Part shown: positions 26,413-34,400 of the stretch, in pieces | Numbering within the stretch: the stretch's first letter is position 1 | Layout of the letters: each line of letters starts with the position of its first letter | DNA from: SVTX01 sp045632305 | Lineage (GTDB): Bacteria; Bacillota; Clostridia; Oscillospirales; CAG-272 | Assembly: GCA_045632305.1 (NCBI GenBank) | Contig: JAZQWL010000022.1 | Location: 1-44,241 of the forward strand | Direction of reading: 5' to 3' | DNA length: 44,241 nucleotides | Notes under the pieces: generated by a model | Database searches by the model: none | Seen by the model: only the letters and a program-made list of their open reading frames with translations | What the model was told of the DNA's origin: nothing | Position numbers and translations under genes: made by a program

Positions 26413-26506
26413 ATAACCTCTGTTTTTGTTTTTAGTGTTTAAAGGCACTGTGCAGTTGGCAAAAATCATCTTGAGAAATATTCAAGACAGAAAGAAGAGA
26501 GGTTAT
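26413..26506 (+). promoter_or_regulatory. inverted repeat masking the mazF ribosome binding site
   Basis: ATAACCTCT at 26413-26421 is the exact complement of AGAGGTTAT at 26498-26506, which contains the GAGAGG site and the first two bases of the start codon. If both lie on one transcript, pairing would hide the start. The promoter for this transcript is not clear. Confidence 0.4.
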
Positions 26507-26948
26507 GATACAAGGAATAAAAAGAGGGGATATCTTCTACGCGGATCTCAGTCCCGTCATTGGCTCGGAGCAGGGCGGACTTCGCCCCGTTCTTATTGTC
26601 CAGAACGACATAGGCAATAAGTACAGCCCTACGGTCATCGCGGCGGCGATCACCTCGAAAATGGGTAAAACGCGCCTTCCGACGCATATTGATATTTATA
26701 GGGACCGCGTAGGACTTCAGAAGGATTCCGTTGTTCTGCTCGAGCAGATACGGACTCTTGACAAGCGCCGCTTAAAAGAAAAAATGGGACACCTTGACGA
26801 TGACGTAATGGATAAGGTCAATCTCGCTATTGCGGTGAGCTTCGGCCTTTCTCCCGAGAGCGGCTCTGCCGTTCGGTCTTCCCCTGCCGATACGGAACAG
26901 AAAAATTACGGAGCGGTAGCCATGAGCCAAAACGGTGAAACACAATAA
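26505..26948 (+). CDS. mazF: MazF/EndoA-family endoribonuclease toxin, solitary
   Basis: The protein has 147 residues and begins IKRGDIFYADLSPVIGSEQGGLRPVLIVQNDIGN, the hallmark of the Firmicutes EndoA/NdoA group (quoted in short: RGDIFYADLSP, EQGGLRPVLI). Members cut mRNA at short sequence motifs. A conserved ITSKMGKTRLPTHI segment follows. A polar tail of about 30 residues extends past the usual end near residue 116. No antitoxin gene lies directly upstream; Bacillus has ndoAI there. In this lineage it may be unpaired or controlled from elsewhere. The ribosome binding site is unusually close to the ATG and lies within an inverted repeat. Confidence 0.85.
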   Translation: MIQGIKRGDIFYADLSPVIGSEQGGLRPVLIVQNDIGNKYSPTVIAAAITSKMGKTRLPTHIDIYRDRVGLQKDSVVLLEQIRTLDKRRLKEKMGHLDDDVMDKVNLAIAVSFGLSPESGSAVRSSPADTEQKNYGAVAMSQNGETQ

Positions 26949-27004
26949 CTTTTGTAAAAATCGAAAATTCCCGATAAAAAGTTAAGTATTTATCTATTAC
27001 GCAC

Positions 27005-27033
27005 TTGATTTATTTTTAAATGTGTGATAAAAT
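27005..27033 (+). promoter_or_regulatory. promoter of the aldolase gene
   Basis: TTGATT, 17-base spacer, then TGA-TAAAAT (extended -10), the same design as at 12015-12043. Confidence 0.7.
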
Positions 27034-27067
27034 ATATATGCAAAAATTTTATACGGAGAATACAAAC

Positions 27068-28027
27068 ATGGCACTCGTTACAACAAAAGAAATGTTTAAG
27101 AAGGCGTATGAAGGCGGTTACGCCATCGGAGCTTTTAATATTAACAATATGGAGATCATCCAGGCGATCGCAGACGCGGCGGCAGAAGAAAAGTCCCCCG
27201 TAATTCTGCAGGTTTCCGCGGGCGCGAGAAAGTATGCGGGACACGAATATCTTCTCGGTCTTGCTAACGCGGCTATCGCGTCGAGCGGTATCGATCTCGC
27301 TCTTCACCTCGACCACGGTGATACGTTCGAGCTTTGCAAGTCCTGCATTGACGGCGGCTTTACGTCGGTTATGATCGACGGCTCGCACCACGCGTACGAG
27401 GATAATATCGCGCTTACAAGAAAGGTAGTTGAATATGCTCACGCTCACGGCTGCGTGGTTGAAGGTGAGCTTGGTGTCTTGGCAGGCATCGAGGACGACG
27501 TGGTTGCGGCTCATTCTACTTATACGCGTCCTGAGGAGGTTGAGGATTTCGTTACCCGTACGGGCGTTGACTCCCTCGCTATATCCATCGGTACAAGCCA
27601 CGGCGCATATAAATTTACACCCGCTCAGTGTACAAGAAATGAAAAGGGCATTCTCGTTCCCCCGCCTCTTCGCTTTGATATTCTTGAGGAGATCGAAAAG
27701 CGTCTCCCCGGCTTCCCCATCGTTCTTCACGGCGCGTCCAGCGTTCCCCAGCATCTCGTAGCCGAGATCAATTCTCTTGGCGGTAAGATGCCCGACGCTA
27801 TCGGCATCCCCGAGGAGCAGCTCCGTCAGGCGGCAAAGATGGCGGTATGTAAGATCAATATCGACTCCGATATCCGTATCGCTATGACAGCAGGTATCCG
27901 TCGCGTATTTACGGAAAAGCCCGACGCGTTCGACCCCAGAGTATATCTCAAGGAAGCTCGCACCGAGGTTAAGAAGATGGTTCAGCACAAGATCAAAAAC
28001 GTGCTTGGATCTTCCAATACTCTTTAA
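27068..28027 (+). CDS. fba: class II fructose-bisphosphate aldolase
   Basis: This zinc-dependent aldolase splits or forms fructose 1,6-bisphosphate in glycolysis and gluconeogenesis. The protein has 319 residues. Metal and substrate motifs are clear: LALHLDHGDTFE (proton donor Asp and zinc His), MIDGSHHAYEDNIALT, VEGELGVLAGIEDDV, SIGTSHGAYKF, and PIVLHGASSVPQ with a zinc His. I chose the ATG that begins MALVTTKEMFKKA; CGGAGAA lies eight bases upstream, while the upstream in-frame ATGs lie near the promoter and are not family-like. The gene is transcribed alone and ends at a strong terminator. Confidence 0.95.
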   Translation: MALVTTKEMFKKAYEGGYAIGAFNINNMEIIQAIADAAAEEKSPVILQVSAGARKYAGHEYLLGLANAAIASSGIDLALHLDHGDTFELCKSCIDGGFTSVMIDGSHHAYEDNIALTRKVVEYAHAHGCVVEGELGVLAGIEDDVVAAHSTYTRPEEVEDFVTRTGVDSLAISIGTSHGAYKFTPAQCTRNEKGILVPPPLRFDILEEIEKRLPGFPIVLHGASSVPQHLVAEINSLGGKMPDAIGIPEEQLRQAAKMAVCKINIDSDIRIAMTAGIRRVFTEKPDAFDPRVYLKEARTEVKKMVQHKIKNVLGSSNTL

Positions 28028-28040
28028 TAAAAACGATAAC

Positions 28041-28066
28041 AAAAAGCCCGCGAAAGCGGGCTTTTT
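28041..28066 (+). terminator. aldolase terminator
   Basis: AAAAAGCCCGC pairs with GCGGGCTTTTT around a GAAA tetraloop, followed by T-rich sequence. Confidence 0.9.
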
Positions 28067-28132
28067 TATATGACTTTATATCGGCTTTAGACGGATTTGT
28101 TTAGAAACATAAATTTTTTAAAGCAAGATGCT

Positions 28133-28465
28133 CTAAGGAATGGTAATGACATTATAATTTTTATTTGTCCCTTTCGCATACTTGATCGTATGTTCCGTAC
28201 CCTTTGATCTTCCGTCCCAAATTATGAGTATTGAATCGGCAATATCGACCATTTTTTCATTTCGTTTAAGTGGGGCGGCACGTCCGTAAAGATTATATTG
28301 AGGGCGGATTATGTACTTTGATAAACTATGAGAATCCGCATATTTTTCCGCTAAAGAGTCAATACCGTCGGCACCGCCGCTTATAATTGTGTCAACATTA
28401 TCGGTAATATATGGAGACAGATCGAAATTTGTAATGCTTCTGGAGCCGACAATTAAAAGTTTCAT
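28133..28465 (-). CDS. SLOG-family (DUF2493/YspA-like) nucleotide-binding protein
   Basis: The protein has 110 residues. The Rossmann-like SLOG pattern is clear: MKLLIVGSRSI, then IISGGADGIDSLAEKYA, APLKRNEKMVDIADSILIIWDG and SKGTEHTI. SLOG proteins bind nucleotides or nucleotide-derived ligands, and some members act in conflict or defence systems; this one's role is unknown. It is divergent from a small XRE regulator across a gap with repeated TATATACC sites, which suggests co-regulation. Translation starts at ATG with GAGGTG about nine bases upstream. Confidence 0.75.
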   Translation of the reverse strand: MKLLIVGSRSITNFDLSPYITDNVDTIISGGADGIDSLAEKYADSHSLSKYIIRPQYNLYGRAAPLKRNEKMVDIADSILIIWDGRSKGTEHTIKYAKGTNKNYNVITIP

Positions 28466-28484
28466 GAATATTTCACCTCGTATT

Positions 28485-28549
28485 TATATACCTATATAAG
28501 TATATACCAAACAAAGGATATTGTCAAGTAGGTATATATCGGATAAAAT
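28485..28549. promoter_or_regulatory. divergent promoter region with TATATACC operator repeats
   Basis: TATATACC occurs at 28485 and 28501 (16 bases apart), and its complement GGTATATA at 28531. On the plus strand TTGTCA, 17 bases, TAAAAT drives the XRE gene and overlaps the third site. On the minus strand a TTGTTT/TATATA pair overlaps the first two. This is a likely operator for the XRE protein. Confidence 0.55.
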
Positions 28550-28573
28550 ATATATGAGAATGGGGTGATGTTG

Positions 28574-28777
28574 ATGATAAAGCTGACTATTGATAAATGC
28601 TTGGAAAAACGCGGTATTACCAGATATGAATTAGCAAAGCGGACAGGAATCAAATTTCAAACTATAGACCGCTATTATAAAAATAAGGTTGTAAGATTTG
28701 ACAGCTTTATTTTAGATCGCATCTGTACTGTTTTGGAATGCGACGTTTCGGATATTTTAGAATATTCCAATAAATAA
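28574..28777 (+). CDS. XRE-family (Cro/CI-type) helix-turn-helix regulator
   Basis: The protein has 67 residues from the ATG that begins MIKLTIDKCLEKRG; GGGGTG lies six bases upstream, and a GTG three codons earlier is possible. It is a single HTH_3-like domain: helix 2-3 is TRYELAKRTGIKFQTIDRYY, followed by FDSFILDRICTVLECDVSDILEY, as in the short Cro-like regulators common in Firmicutes. It faces the SLOG gene and probably binds the TATATACC repeats between them. Confidence 0.85.
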   Translation: MIKLTIDKCLEKRGITRYELAKRTGIKFQTIDRYYKNKVVRFDSFILDRICTVLECDVSDILEYSNK

Positions 28778-28804
28778 AAGGACTCTTTTTAAAGAGTCCT
28801 TTTT
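28778..28804 (+). terminator. XRE gene terminator
   Basis: AAAGGACTCTT pairs with AAGAGTCCTTT around a short T loop and is followed by TTTC. It also lies just past the ddh stop on the other strand and could serve both. Confidence 0.8.
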
Positions 28805-28812
28805 CTTTGTTT

Positions 28813-29796
28813 TCACATCAATTCCTTCAACAATTCCTCACGGGTTTTAGGTGACAAATACGCGGGGGGAATATCGAGAATTGTCTTTGCGCCAAAGGAT
28901 TTTTCGGCACTTAATCTATACGATGCGCGGGCGCATGCGCAGAGCACGGACGCGGTAAATTCGGGGTTGGAATCGAGCTTTAAATTGTACTCAATGATCT
29001 GCTTGTTTTCGCAGTTTTCACCCGTTTTGCCGCTTCTTATAACCACGCCGCCGTGGGGCAATTTCGAGTGATTTTCTTTAAGCTCATCTATGGAAATAAA
29101 GTGAACTGTCGTGTCGTAATCAGAGAAATAGTTGGGCATTTCCTTGATCTCGCGCTCAATTCTTTCAGTGTCCGCGCCGTCCTTGGCAACAACGTAGCAG
29201 AGGCGAGTGTGCTTTTCTCTTGCACAGAGTGAAGGCGTTTCGCCATTTCTTACGGCTTCGAGTGCGCAGGAAACGGGAATTGTATATTGACGGGCGTCAA
29301 GAACGCCGTCGATATGGCGGATCGCGTCGGAATGTCCCTGACTTACGCCGCTGCCCCAAAATGTGTAGTCCTCACCGCAGGGGAGAATCGCTCCGCTAAG
29401 CATACGGTTGAGGGAAAAGAGCCCGGGGTCCCAGCCCGCCGAGATGATAGCGGAGGTGTTATTTGCCTTTGCCACGGAATCAACCGCCAAGAAATGCTCG
29501 GGTATTTTTGCGTGGGTATCAAAGCTATCAACAATGTTGAAGTGTTCTGCAAGAGTGGGGGATTGTACGGGAAGATCTGTCGCCGAGCCGCCGCAGAGGA
29601 CAAGCACGTCGATCTTATCTTTAAAATCAAGCACGCTATCAGTCGAATAAACGCGGCTTTCGGGGAACACGGTCACGACCGATTCGGGAGCACGTCGGCT
29701 GAAAATTCCTACAAGCTCCATATCCTTATTTTGCTTTATTGCACATTCTGTGCCACGGCCGAGATTGCCGTAGCCGTATATACCAATTCTTATCAT
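28813..29796 (-). CDS. ddh: meso-diaminopimelate D-dehydrogenase
   Basis: This enzyme reductively aminates tetrahydrodipicolinate with ammonia and NADPH, giving meso-DAP in one step and by-passing the DapD/E/F route. The protein has 327 residues, the usual length. The Rossmann motif is IGIYGYGNLGRG; later conserved pieces are LCGGSATD, FNIVDSFDTH, SAGWDPGLFSLNRML and SGVSQGHSDAIRHIDGV, all typical of the family. The start has GAGGA four to five bases upstream. It follows the CofE-like gene with a hairpin between them. Its presence makes a DapF epimerase dispensable, which fits the degenerate DapF domain fused to CarB. The enzyme also consumes free ammonia. Confidence 0.95.
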   Translation of the reverse strand: MIRIGIYGYGNLGRGTECAIKQNKDMELVGIFSRRAPESVVTVFPESRVYSTDSVLDFKDKIDVLVLCGGSATDLPVQSPTLAEHFNIVDSFDTHAKIPEHFLAVDSVAKANNTSAIISAGWDPGLFSLNRMLSGAILPCGEDYTFWGSGVSQGHSDAIRHIDGVLDARQYTIPVSCALEAVRNGETPSLCAREKHTRLCYVVAKDGADTERIEREIKEMPNYFSDYDTTVHFISIDELKENHSKLPHGGVVIRSGKTGENCENKQIIEYNLKLDSNPEFTASVLCACARASYRLSAEKSFGAKTILDIPPAYLSPKTREELLKELM

Positions 29797-29812
29797 AATA
29801 TCCTCGGTTTAG

Positions 29813-29838
29813 AAAGGGACTCGCTGCGCAAGTCCCTT
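29813..29838 (-). terminator. intercistronic hairpin between the CofE-like gene and ddh
   Basis: AAGGGACT pairs with AGTCCCTT around a nine-base loop; the minus strand then reads TTTCT. It may be a weak terminator or a processing site separating the two genes. Confidence 0.5.
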
Positions 29839-29849
29839 GTCTTTATTTA

Positions 29850-31058
29850 TTAGTTTGTGTAGTTATCAAAGTAACCCTGAACAAGAACCACGGGAGTACC
29901 CTTGTCACCGGAGCCGGATGTCAAGTCACAAAGAGAACCGATAAGGTCTGTGAGCTGACGGGGAGTTGTACCCTGGGATGCCATGTTACCTACAAGACTT
30001 GCACCCTGAGCTTCCTTTGCCTTGATGGAAGCGGAGATAGCCGCCTTGAGTTCTTCGCCGGAGAGATCCTTGAAGTCGTTGTCTGCGAGGTACTTGAGCT
30101 TGAGCTCATTGGGAGTACCGATAAGACCGTCAGTGAATGCGGGGGAAACTACGGGGTCTGCAAGCTCCCAGATCTTACCCTGGGGATCCTTGAATGCGCC
30201 GTCGCCGTAAACCATAACCTCAACGTGCTTACCCGTTTTGTCCGCGATGATCTTCTGAATGTCAAGAACGAGATCCTTGCACTCGCGAGGGAAGAGCTTA
30301 ACCTTGTTCTCTGTGGACTTGTTGGAGCCGAGAAGACCGTATCTTTCGTTGCAGCCCGAGCCGTCAACGGGGGCGTTCATAATATCGTCAAGGGAGCAAA
30401 CGGCCTTTGCGCCGCCTGCAAGAAGGATTCTCTTTGTGCGAGCGCGTGTGTGAATGTCACAGTTGAGAATGTGGTCGGCGAAGGGAAGGATCGCCTTTGC
30501 CTGATTTGCGAAGATGATTTCAACCTCGGCACCCTCCTCACGGATAAGGTCGCCGTAGTATTCAACGTAGTCAACGCCCGTGAATTCGTGCTTTTCATAG
30601 CCGAAAAGCTCGCGGTACTTTTCAAGTGTAAGAACGTCGGAGTAGGGGTTTACGCCTGACTCGTCGATCTTGTCCATGCTGATAAGATGGTTACCAACCT
30701 CGTCGGAGGGGTAGCTGAGCATAAGAACAACCTTCTTACAACCGCGCGCAATACCGCGAAGACAGATCGCGAAGCGGTTTCTGGAGAGAATGGGGAAGAT
30801 AACGCCCACGGTTTCTCCGCCGAGCTTTGCCTTAACGTCAGCGGCAATATTGTCAACAGAGCAATAGTTGCCCTGAGCTCTTGCAACGATGGATTCGGTT
30901 AATGCGATAACGTCGCGGTCACGAAGGGAAAAGCCCTCGTATTCTGCTGCTTCAAGCACACTTGTAGCAACGATATTGGCAAGATCGTCACCCTCGCGGA
31001 TGATGGGGCAACGGATGCCGCGTGAAATTGTACCGACTCTGCGTTCATTTGCACTCAT
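29850..31058 (-). CDS. coenzyme F420-0:L-glutamate ligase-like protein (CofE family)
   Basis: The protein has 402 residues and matches the CofE/FbiB N-terminal ligase family by pattern: RDRDVIALTESIVARAQGN near the N-terminus, GVIFPILSRNRFAICLRGIARG, and a later VMVYGDGAFKDPQGKIWELADPVVSPAF region (given here in pieces: YGDGAFKDP, ELADPVVSP). In methanogens and actinobacteria CofE adds Glu to F420. Most Clostridia are not known to make F420, so these homologues probably ligate amino acids to something else; no substrate can be given. It has its own promoter and a leader with two competing hairpins. Confidence 0.75.
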   Translation of the reverse strand: MSANERRVGTISRGIRCPIIREGDDLANIVATSVLEAAEYEGFSLRDRDVIALTESIVARAQGNYCSVDNIAADVKAKLGGETVGVIFPILSRNRFAICLRGIARGCKKVVLMLSYPSDEVGNHLISMDKIDESGVNPYSDVLTLEKYRELFGYEKHEFTGVDYVEYYGDLIREEGAEVEIIFANQAKAILPFADHILNCDIHTRARTKRILLAGGAKAVCSLDDIMNAPVDGSGCNERYGLLGSNKSTENKVKLFPRECKDLVLDIQKIIADKTGKHVEVMVYGDGAFKDPQGKIWELADPVVSPAFTDGLIGTPNELKLKYLADNDFKDLSGEELKAAISASIKAKEAQGASLVGNMASQGTTPRQLTDLIGSLCDLTSGSGDKGTPVVLVQGYFDNYTN

Positions 31059-31110
31059 TTTTTTGTACCTCGTATTTAAAAATCAAATTTATAAACGAAA
31101 AAGAAAGGGC

Positions 31111-31146
31111 GCATTGTTACCGTAAGGAACAACGCACCTTACGGTT
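31111..31146 (-). promoter_or_regulatory. leader with two mutually exclusive hairpins
   Basis: On the minus strand ACCGTAAGG pairs with CCTTACGGT (9 bp). The loop strand GTGCGTTGTT can instead pair with AACAATGCGC further on (10 bp with two G-U pairs), followed by CCTTTCTTTTT. The two cannot form together, and the second looks like an intrinsic terminator. The predicted transcription start falls near the 5' arm of the first hairpin. Confidence 0.4.
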
Positions 31147-31147
31147 A

Positions 31148-31176
31148 ATTATAGCACAAACATTTTTAGATTGCAA
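31148..31176 (-). promoter_or_regulatory. promoter of the CofE-like gene
   Basis: TTGCAA, 17-base spacer, TATAAT with TGTGC before the -10. The same elements recur in the promoter at 35097-35125. Most of the remaining gap to nifJ (about 31180-31340) is AT-rich homopolymer runs with no gene seen. Confidence 0.7.
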
Positions 31177-31343
31177 TAGCTATATAAAAATTTTTTGAAA
31201 TTTTTTGCCTCTTTTTTATAATTTTTGGGCGAAATTTGGGAGTTTATTCACTTTCCTTATTAAAGTTATTTTGCCTTTATTTTATAATTTATATAGTTAA
31301 TGAAAGATTTTCTATTATTTTTTATTAAAATAACGCAGTTTTT

Positions 31344-31372
31344 TTCACAAAAGCACTTTACTTTTTTATAAT
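31344..31372 (+). promoter_or_regulatory. nifJ promoter
   Basis: TTCACA, 17-base spacer, TATAAT, about 95 bases before the start codon and preceded by A/T tracts of the kind that act as UP elements. Confidence 0.65.
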
Positions 31373-31473
31373 TTTGTGGTATCATTACAATTGAGTAAAT
31401 GTGGGCTTACGTCCACAAAAAGCTCATAGCTTTGTGCAAAAAATTTTTTATATATTCCAGGAGGATTAAAAAC

Positions 31474-34400
31474 ATGGCAATCGAAAGAAAAAAGCTGTCC
31501 ATGGACGGTAACCAGGCTGCCGCTCATGTAAGCTACGCTTTCACAGAAGTTGCGGGTATCTACCCCATAACTCCTTCCAGCCCTATGGCTGACTACACTG
31601 ACCAGTGGGCAGCTCAGGGTCTCAAGAACGTATTCGGTACAACAGTTAAGGTAATGGAAATGGAATCCGAAGCAGGTGCTGCGGGTACAGTTCACGGCTC
31701 TCTTGCATCCGGTGCGCTCACAACAACATACACAGCATCTCAGGGTCTTCTTCTTATGATCCCCAACATGTACAAGATCGCGGGTGAATTGCTTCCTACA
31801 GTATTCCACGTATCTGCTCGTACAGTTGCTTCTCACGCTCTTAACATTTTCGGCGACCACTCCGACGTATATGCTTGCCGTCAGACAGGTTTCGCTATGC
31901 TCGCTGAAACTAACCCCCAGGAAGTAATGGACCTCGGTGCCGTTGCTCACCTTTCCGCTATTAAGGGTCGCGTTCCTTTCATTAACTTCTTCGACGGTTT
32001 CAGAACATCTCACGAAATCCAGAAGATCGAGGCATGGGATTACGCTGACCTTGCAGAAATGCTCGATTTCGACGCAGTTGCTGCATTCCGTAACCACTCC
32101 TTGTCTCCTAATCATCCCGCACTTCGCGGTTCCGCTGAAAACGGTGACATCTTCTTCCAGCACAGAGAAGCTTGCAACAAGTTCTATGATGCACTTCCTT
32201 CTATCGTTGAAGAATATATGGACAAGGTTAACGAAAAGATCGGTACAAACTACAAGCTCTTCAACTACTACGGTCATCCCGAAGCTGAAAGAGTTATCGT
32301 TGCTATGGGCTCTGTATGTGACGTTATCGAAGAAGTTATCGACTATCTCACAGCAAAGGGTGAAAAGGTTGGTCTTGTAAAGGTACGCCTTTACCGTCCT
32401 TTCTCTGCAGAAAAGCTTGTTGAAGCAATTCCCGCAACAGCTAAGAAGATCGCAGTTCTCGACAGAACAAAGGAACCCGGTTCTCTCGGCGAGCCCCTTT
32501 ACCTCGACGTAGTAACAGCTCTTACCGAAAAGAAGGTTAAGGCAAACGTTATCGGCGGTAGATACGGTCTTGGTTCTAAGGATACAACTCCCGCTTCCGT
32601 ATTCGCTGTTTATGAAAACCTCGCAAAGAGATGTCCTAAGAAGAACTTTACAGTTGGTATCGTAGACGACGTAACAGGTCTTTCTCTCGAAGAAAAGCCC
32701 GCTCCCGATACAGCTGCTGCAGGTACAATTTCTTGCAAGTTCTGGGGTCTTGGCGGCGACGGTACAGTTGGTGCTAACAAGAACTCCATTAAGATCATCG
32801 GTGACCACACAGATAAGTATATTCAGGCATACTTCCAGTATGACTCCAAGAAGACAGGCGGTATCACGATTTCTCACCTTAGATTCGGCGATGCTCCCAT
32901 CAAGTCTCCTTACTATATCAACAAGGCAAACTTCGTAGCATGTCACAACCAGGCGTACCTTACAAAGTACGATATGGTTTCCGACGTTAAGCCCGGTGGT
33001 ACATTCCTTCTCGACTGCCAGTGGAATACAATCGAAGAACTCGATGCACACCTTCCTGCAGACGTTAAGAGATACATCGCACAGAACGACGTAAACTTCT
33101 ACACGATCGACGCTACAAGCATTGCTATCAAGAAGATCGGTAACGCAAAGGTTAAGAATACAATTCTCCAGTCCGCATTCTTCGCTCTCGCTAACATTCT
33201 TCCCGCAGAAGAAGCTATCGAGTACATGAAGAAGATGGCATACAAGTCCTATATCAAGAAGGGTCAGGCAATCGTTGACCTCAACTACGCGGCTATCGAC
33301 GCAGGTGCTGACGCATTCGTTAAGGTTGAAGTTCCTGAAACTTGGAAGAAGGCAGTTGATACAAGCGCAAAGAAGGTTGTTGAAGGCGACCGTCCCGAGC
33401 TTGTTGAATACGTTGAAAATATCGTAAATCCCGTTGTTGCAATGAAGGGTGACTCTCTCCCCGTTTCCGCATTCGAAAAGTACGTTGACGGTCAGTTCCC
33501 CCAGGGTGCAGCAGCATATGAAAAGCGCGGCGTTGCAGTTATGGTTCCTGAGTGGATTCCCGAAAACTGTATCCAGTGTAACTCCTGTGCATTCGTTTGT
33601 CCTCACGCGACAATCCGTCCCTTCGCTATGACAGAAGATGAAGCTGCAGCAGCTCCCGCTTCTACAAAGTTCGCAGCAAGACCCGTTCTCAAGACAAACT
33701 ACAAGTTCACAATGGCTGTATCTCCTCTTGACTGTATGGGTTGTACACTTTGCGTTAAGGCATGTCCTATCAATGCAAAGGCAGCTAAGGATGGCACAGA
33801 TAAGATCGCTCTCCGCATGGTTCCTCAGGCAACACAGTCCGAGCAGCAGGCAACATTTGACTACGCTGTTAAGAACGTTTCTGAAAAGCCCGAGATCATC
33901 AATAACACAATTAAGGGCAGCCAGTTCAAGCAGCCCCTCCTCGAATTCTCCGGTTCTTGCGCAGGTTGTGCAGAAACATCCTACGCTCGCCTTGTAACAC
34001 AGCTCTTCGGTGAGAGAATGTATATCTCTAACGCAACAGGTTGTTCCTCCATCTGGGGTGGCTCCGCTCCCGCAACTCCTTACACAGTAAATAAGGAAAG
34101 CGGCAGAGGTCCTGCTTGGGCTAACTCCCTCTTTGAGGATAACGCTGAGCACGGTCTTGGTATCTACCTCGGTCAGAAGACAATCAGAGAGCGCCTTATC
34201 GGTTACGTAAAGGAACTCGTTGAAGTTGCACAGAAGGAAGAAGTTAAGGCAGCATGCCAGAAGTACCTCGACACAGTTGACGACGGTGCGGCAAACGACG
34301 TAGCTACACGCGAGCTCGTTTCCGCTCTTGAAGCTTGCAACTGCACATGCGGTCATAAGGAACTCCGCGACAAGATCCTCGCTGAAAAGGACTACCTCAA

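Noticed and set aside
26426..26620. Possible antitoxin frame upstream of mazF
   Set aside because: The frame lacks a good start and overlaps mazF in another phase for most of its length; its basic, Arg-rich product looks like a frame shadow.
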